DNA of 18,285 nt from assembly GCA_045577635.1 (NCBI GenBank), contig JAZNIS010000022.1, positions 1 through 18,285 of the forward strand, given 5' to 3'. How positions within the stretch are numbered: the first letter of the stretch is position 1; each line of letters starts with the position of its first letter. A program made the translations under genes and the position numbers. Origin of the DNA: UBA6345 sp045577635. Its GTDB lineage: Bacteria; Bacillota; Clostridia; Christensenellales; UBA1242. Below, in pieces: positions 15,316 through 18,285 of this stretch. The notes below the pieces were generated by a model. The model was not told the origin of the DNA, made no database searches, and saw only the letters and a list, made by a program, of their open reading frames with translations.

Positions 15316-15317
15316 TA

Positions 15318-15348
15318 AAAAAACAGTTGATATTTTCAACTGTTTTTT
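15318..15348. terminator. Bidirectional terminator between convergent DAC-like and GNAT-like genes
   Basis: Perfect 13-bp stem AAAAAACAGTTGA (15318-15330) with TCAACTGTTTTTT (15336-15348) and a 5-nt loop. Both strands end in T-runs. The stop codon of the minus-strand gene (15349-15347) touches the arm. Confidence 0.92.
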
Positions 15349-16246
15349 ATTTTGTTTTTCCTTGATTTTGTAATCTTTTTGCAGCTTGTAACATTTTTAA
15401 GTTGTGGTTTATTTCATTTTTTATTGGTGATTCAACTTCTAAACTAGCACTTGGTGTAAAAGTGAAAATTAAATTGCCTAAATCAAATTGGCCACTTGCT
15501 TTTTCAACTATTTCAATTTGTTTTTCTTTTTTAGAATGTTTAAGTGTCTTTTTTGCAGAGTGTTTTAGATAATCGGAACACCCTTTTTTAAAAACTTTTA
15601 ATTCGGCTGATTCGTTGTAACCTTCTAATTGCATAATTTGTTCAAGTTCCAAATTATATCTATCTACATTAGGCGAATTTGTGAAATCTCTGTCAGGTGC
15701 AAGTTTACTAATTTCTTCTAATCTTGCCATTGTGGGAACTAGTTCGTAGTGTGGGGAATATAAAATTGCATTACCACCATAACTATATCCTAATGTGTTT
15801 GGAATAAATCCAAGTTTGCCAAGTAATTTTCTTCCACCATCGGTCATGGCAGAAGCACAAATATCATAAACTTCTGGGTTGGTAAAAATATCTTTAATAA
15901 TTTTGCCATAAAAAGCAGAACCATAACCTAAACCTTGTTTACTTTCGTGTGTAAAACTTTCGTATAAATACATTTCGTGCGAAACAGCATCGTATAAATG
16001 TGTGAAAGTTGAAACAACTTTACCATCTACCAAACCAACATACACAATATGAAAGTTTGTGTTTTGTGTTCTTGCTGTTTTTTCTAGATTTTCGTGTGTG
16101 GCAGCAAGTGTTGCAATCCCTAATTTTGCTCTTAACACAGCAGGTGATTTTTGTTGTGTGGCAAAATAGGAATTAATTTCTTCTATTAAATTAGCATTTT
16201 CTTCGGTGTTTAAAACCTTAAAAATTTCTAGTGTTTGCTTTCCCAT
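15347..16246 (-). CDS. GNAT-like acetyltransferase with a basic C-terminal region
   Basis: A 299-aa cytosolic protein. The GNAT fold is indicated by the strand FHIVYVGLVDGKVVSTFTH (65-83), MYLYESFTH (92-100), the acetyl-CoA pyrophosphate loop QGLGYGS (104-110, motif A), and the ending DGGRKLLGKLGF (136-147, motif B). The acceptor is unknown. Past about residue 200 the protein leaves the GNAT core: residues 226-242 are very basic with a repeated LKHS (LKHSAKK, then LKHSKKEK), and a hydrophobic strand GNLIFTFTP (257-265) follows. ATG 16246 lies exactly seven bases from the end of its -10 element, so the mRNA is predicted to start on the A of the AUG. No Shine-Dalgarno is present, and no nearby in-frame alternative start would keep the fold. 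Confidence 0.75.
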   Translation of the reverse strand: MGKQTLEIFKVLNTEENANLIEEINSYFATQQKSPAVLRAKLGIATLAATHENLEKTARTQNTNFHIVYVGLVDGKVVSTFTHLYDAVSHEMYLYESFTHESKQGLGYGSAFYGKIIKDIFTNPEVYDICASAMTDGGRKLLGKLGFIPNTLGYSYGGNAILYSPHYELVPTMARLEEISKLAPDRDFTNSPNVDRYNLELEQIMQLEGYNESAELKVFKKGCSDYLKHSAKKTLKHSKKEKQIEIVEKASGQFDLGNLIFTFTPSASLEVESPIKNEINHNLKMLQAAKRLQNQGKTK

Positions 16247-16252
16247 ACATTT

Positions 16253-16281
16253 ATTTTAGCATAATTAATAACTGTAGTAAA
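16253..16281 (-). promoter_or_regulatory. Promoter of the GNAT-like gene, leaderless geometry
   Basis: On the minus strand, TTTACT (16281-16276), a 17-nt spacer and TAAAAT (16258-16253) with extended TG before it. Counting seven bases from the last base of the -10 gives position 16246, the A of the ATG. Confidence 0.78.
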
Positions 16282-16315
16282 TACCCAATTTTATAAAAAA
16301 TTTTTTTAAATTAAA

Positions 16316-16346
16316 AACAAAAAAACACCTATTAAAGGTGCTTTTT
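16316..16346 (-). terminator. Intrinsic terminator of mgtE
   Basis: On the minus strand directly after the stop: an A-run and G, CACCT (16340-16336), a TTAAT loop, AGGTG (16330-16326) and a long T-run. The A-run and T-run extend the stem with one G-T pair. Confidence 0.85.
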
Positions 16347-17678
16347 TTATAATCCTAATAATGCAGATGCAATTAAGAAATATCCAACAATTGCAATACA
16401 ATCTACTAATGTAGAAATAATAGGTGCAGCCATAATTGCAGGGTCTAGTTTAACTTTTTTTGCTAAAATAGGAAGTCCACCACCAATAAATTCAGCAATT
16501 ACAACAACAATAATTAAACTCAATGCAATAACTAATCCTAATAGTGGGTCGCCATATCTAAACCAAACAATGGCAAAGTTTACAACACTTAAAACCGAAC
16601 TTACAAGTAAGGAAACTTTAAATTCTTTAAAGGCAACTTTAAAATAATCTTTCATACTAATTTCGTTTAGAGCAAGGCCCCTAATTACAAGTGTTGCAGA
16701 TTGTGAGCCACAGTTTCCACCTGTTCCCATAAGCATAGGAATAAATGTAACTAGGGCAGGAATTGCAACAAAGGCATCTTCAAAAAACGACATAATTGTT
16801 CCGGTAATGCTTGCTGAAACGGTTAAAAATAATAACCAAAAAATTCTTTTTTTAGCATGAGTAAATGCAGATGTTTTTAAATAAGGTTCGTCAGTAGGAG
16901 AAATAGCAGCCATAATTTCCATATCTTCGGTTGCTTCTTCTTTAACAACATCCATAACATCGTCTACTGTGATAATACCAACTAAACGGCTTTCTGTATC
17001 AATAATAGGTAGTGCATAAAAATCGTATTTATCAAATAATTCAGCAATTTCCTCTTTGTCGGTGTGAGTGGTAGAAAAAATTACATTAGTATTCATAATG
17101 TCTTTAATTTTTTGGTCTCTATCGGCTAAAACCAAATCTCTAATGCTAACAACACCTTCAATTTTTCTTTTTGCATCGGTTACAAAAATTGTTCCAATAG
17201 TTTCAGAATCTTCTGCTTTTTTCTTAATTTTAATAAAAGCTTCTTCAACTGTTAGGTTTTGTTTTATATCAATAAATTCGGTAGTCATAATGCTGCCGGC
17301 ACAATTTTCGGAATAGGTTAGTAGTTTATTTAAAGTTTCCCTATTTTCTTTGGTTGTGTTTTTCAAAACTCTTTTAACAACATTTGCAGGCATTTCTTGT
17401 AAAAAGTCGGTTGCATCGTCCATATACAAATCTGACATAATTGCAGAAATTTCTTTATCTTTTAATGCTGTAATAATTGTTTCTTGGCTATCTGCATCTA
17501 AAAATGCAAAAACATCAGCTGCCACATCTTTAGATAGCAACCTAAATAAAATAATTATATCTTCTGGTTTTTCTAAATCTTCAAAAATTGCAGCAATATC
17601 GGCAATATTTAATGAAGATAAAAGTAATTTTAATTCTTGAAATTGTTTGTTTTCAAGATAGTTTTTAATGTTTTCCAT
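16347..17678 (-). CDS. mgtE: MgtE-family magnesium transporter
   Basis: A Mg2+ channel/transporter of 443 aa, close to the family norm of about 450. Domains: an acidic N-terminal superhelical MgtE_N domain (about 1-125, DIAAIFEDLEKPEDIIILF and DDATDFLQEMP); two CBS domains (about 126-255, with SENCAGSIMT at the entry); a plug helix (about 256-275); and five membrane helices from about 279. The pore signature MLMGTGGNCGSQS (315-327) and the last helix LDPAIMAAPIISTLVD (411-426), with Asp at the Mg2+ site, are intact. The frame is open to TTG 17699, but ATG 17678 with AAGGAGAG six bases upstream is the supported start. Cytosolic Mg2+ gates the protein in characterised homologues. Here the Shine-Dalgarno also lies inside a hairpin of a long leader, suggesting RNA-level control. 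Confidence 0.95.
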   Translation of the reverse strand: MENIKNYLENKQFQELKLLLSSLNIADIAAIFEDLEKPEDIIILFRLLSKDVAADVFAFLDADSQETIITALKDKEISAIMSDLYMDDATDFLQEMPANVVKRVLKNTTKENRETLNKLLTYSENCAGSIMTTEFIDIKQNLTVEEAFIKIKKKAEDSETIGTIFVTDAKRKIEGVVSIRDLVLADRDQKIKDIMNTNVIFSTTHTDKEEIAELFDKYDFYALPIIDTESRLVGIITVDDVMDVVKEEATEDMEIMAAISPTDEPYLKTSAFTHAKKRIFWLLFLTVSASITGTIMSFFEDAFVAIPALVTFIPMLMGTGGNCGSQSATLVIRGLALNEISMKDYFKVAFKEFKVSLLVSSVLSVVNFAIVWFRYGDPLLGLVIALSLIIVVVIAEFIGGGLPILAKKVKLDPAIMAAPIISTLVDCIAIVGYFLIASALLGL

Positions 17679-17859
17679 AACTCTCTCCTTTTGCAACAAA
17701 AGAAAAGAGCAAACAAAAATATGTTTTCTAGTTCCTTTTATTGCTATTAAATTTTAGTTTTCGGCGGAACTGGTTCCATATTTTTCTTCCTTTTTTAAAT
17801 TTTTTATACAGGAGTTTAACAAATAATTTTAAAGTTGTAAACCCCTAAAACAAACTTTT
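17679..17859 (-). promoter_or_regulatory. Long structured 5' leader of mgtE, candidate riboregulator
   Basis: The predicted leader is about 181 nt, read 17859 to 17679. Element 1 is a 12-bp hairpin, AGGGGUUUACAA (17846-17835) with UUGUUAAACUCCU (17822-17810), one bulged U and one G-U pair. Element 2 is GGAACCAGUUCC (17777-17766), directly followed by GCCG. Element 3 is GGAACUAG (17735-17728), whose GGAACU can pair with the AGUUCC of element 2 in competition with the local fold. Element 4 is the SD-masking hairpin at 17709-17681. I could not match it to the M-box consensus or another riboswitch I know. Mg2+ sensing is inferred from the gene. Confidence 0.6.
17681..17709 (-). promoter_or_regulatory. 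Shine-Dalgarno-sequestering hairpin before mgtE
   Basis: In the mRNA, CUCUUUUCUUUU (17709-17698) can pair with AAAAGGAGAGAG (17692-17681) across a GUUGC loop: 12 bp with two G-U pairs. The right arm contains the whole ribosome binding site, and AUG 17678 begins two bases later. Confidence 0.82.
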
Positions 17860-17865
17860 ATTAAT

Positions 17866-17894
17866 TTTATATCAACTTTTTTAAGTAATAACAA
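17866..17894 (-). promoter_or_regulatory. Promoter of mgtE
   Basis: On the minus strand, TTGTTA (17894-17889), a 17-nt spacer and TATAAA (17871-17866) with extended TG at 17874-17873. The predicted start is near 17859, which defines the long leader. Confidence 0.72.
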
Positions 17895-17951
17895 GTAAAT
17901 TTAAAATATATAAAATAAATTATAAAAAAATAACAAATTTTATAAAAATTA

Positions 17952-17980
17952 TTTACAAACTTAAATATATGGTGTAAAAT
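17952..17980 (+). promoter_or_regulatory. Promoter of the secreted-protein gene
   Basis: TTTACA (17952-17957), a 17-nt spacer and TAAAAT (17975-17980). The start is predicted near 17987, leaving about 36 nt with AAAGGGGA before ATG 18023. Between this and the mgtE promoter is only AT-rich sequence. Confidence 0.7.
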
Positions 17981-18022
17981 TTAGGTGCAGAATAAAAAAT
18001 GTTTCCTAAAGGGGATTTAAAT

Positions 18023-18285
18023 ATGAGATTAGTAAAAATGTTTGGCAGATCTTTTGCTATTATGGGTGTAGTTCTTTTTGTTGTTAGTTTGTTGCTAACT
18101 GCATTTTTAAACACATCTACCGTTTATGCCCAAACTAATGGTGGCGAACATGTTCATAGTGAACAATGTGTACACGAAGCTGTTGCTATTGGCGAACATA
18201 CATATGCAGTTATGGATGGTGAATCATCATCATCATCTTCTTCTGGTACTAGTATTTCTTCTAAAGGTGATGCTATTGCTGTTCC
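18023..18285 (+). CDS. Secreted protein with signal peptide (partial, N-terminal 87 codons)
   Basis: The frame stays open to the window edge. The first residues are MRLVKMFGRSFA, then a long hydrophobic core (IMGVVLFVVSLLLTAFL), then NTSTVYA-Q, a good signal peptidase I site after Ala38. The mature N-terminus, about 50 residues visible, is rich in His, Glu and Ser: GGEHVHSEQCVHE with three His and one Cys, then a run of seven Ser after DGE, then SISSKGDA. This could be a metal-binding or flexible segment before a surface domain that lies outside the window. No family is recognised. The Shine-Dalgarno AAAGGGGA lies at good spacing before ATG 18023. The gene is divergent from mgtE. Confidence 0.8.
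   Translation, partial: MRLVKMFGRSFAIMGVVLFVVSLLLTAFLNTSTVYAQTNGGEHVHSEQCVHEAVAIGEHTYAVMDGESSSSSSSGTSISSKGDAIAV

Noticed and set aside
17679..17699. TTG 17699 as start of mgtE
   Set aside because: It lies inside the loop and arm of the leader hairpin, upstream of the ribosome binding site; ATG 17678 fits family length.
17679..17859. M-box, preQ1 or c-di-AMP (ydaO) riboswitch upstream of mgtE
   Set aside because: Short resemblances exist (ACUCCUGUAUA, AUAUGGAA, UUCCGCCGAA), but the order and spacing do not fit any of these consensus structures, so no named class is claimed.
1..18285. Alternative genetic code (TGA as Trp or Gly)
   Set aside because: TGG is used for Trp throughout and no in-frame TGA interrupts any conserved gene. 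TGA is simply unused as a stop in this small sample.
1..18285. CRISPR array, tRNA or rRNA gene, insertion sequence, prophage or attachment site
   Set aside because: I saw no regularly spaced repeats, no cloverleaf-type sequence, and no transposase, integrase or terminal inverted repeats.

Overview
The window is strongly AT-rich bacterial DNA with standard code-11 genes. TGG encodes Trp, no in-frame TGA appears, and ten of the eleven complete genes end in TAA and one in TAG. Three features point to an uncultured low-GC Bacillota lineage of the gut type: a single-chain glycyl-tRNA synthetase, a YdjI/YdjG-type zinc-ribbon membrane-stress pair, and strong AGGAG-like ribosome binding sites with extended -10 (TGnTAnAAT) promoters. 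This lineage call is inference; no rRNA or tRNA lies in the window.

Layout. (1) 1-1270, minus: most of glycyl-tRNA synthetase, cut by the window edge. (2) 1484-4276, plus: a CtpE-like P-type ATPase with a long Lys/Ser/Thr-rich N-terminal tail. (3) 4359-5411, plus: a protein-kinase/phosphotransferase-fold protein that looks leaderless. (4) 5506-7176, plus: a membrane-anchored protein with an Ig-like domain and the catalytic fingerprint of GT80 sialyltransferases, the most surprising gene here. (5) 10862-7193, minus: two overlapping ABC exporter half-transporters whose nucleotide-binding domains are both degenerate. (6) 11219-13970, plus: a small membrane protein, a YdjI-like SPFH protein with three zinc ribbons, and a YdjG-like zinc-ribbon membrane protein, with a terminator-like hairpin between the last two. 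(7) 14275-15315, plus: a protein whose C-terminal half resembles a diadenylate-cyclase (DisA_N-like) sensor domain. (8) 16246-15347, minus: a GNAT-like protein that again looks exactly leaderless. (9) 17678-16347, minus: the MgtE magnesium transporter, with a leader of about 180 nt that holds a long hairpin and a second hairpin masking the Shine-Dalgarno sequence. (10) 18023 onward, plus: the start of a secreted protein.

Most genes are single transcription units, each with its own promoter and an intrinsic terminator. The two convergent junctions (around 7190 and 15333) each share one bidirectional terminator. The only clear multi-gene units are the ABC pair (11-base overlap) and the three-gene zinc-ribbon module. 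Shared themes are cell envelope and ion homeostasis (P-type ATPase, MgtE, ABC exporter, GT80 protein, YdjI/YdjG) and possible nucleotide or phosphotransfer signalling (kinase-like and DAC-like proteins).

Strongest candidates for something undescribed: the Gram-positive-type GT80 protein, the mgtE leader RNA, the doubly degenerate ABC heterodimer, and the use of leaderless transcripts for two of the genes.
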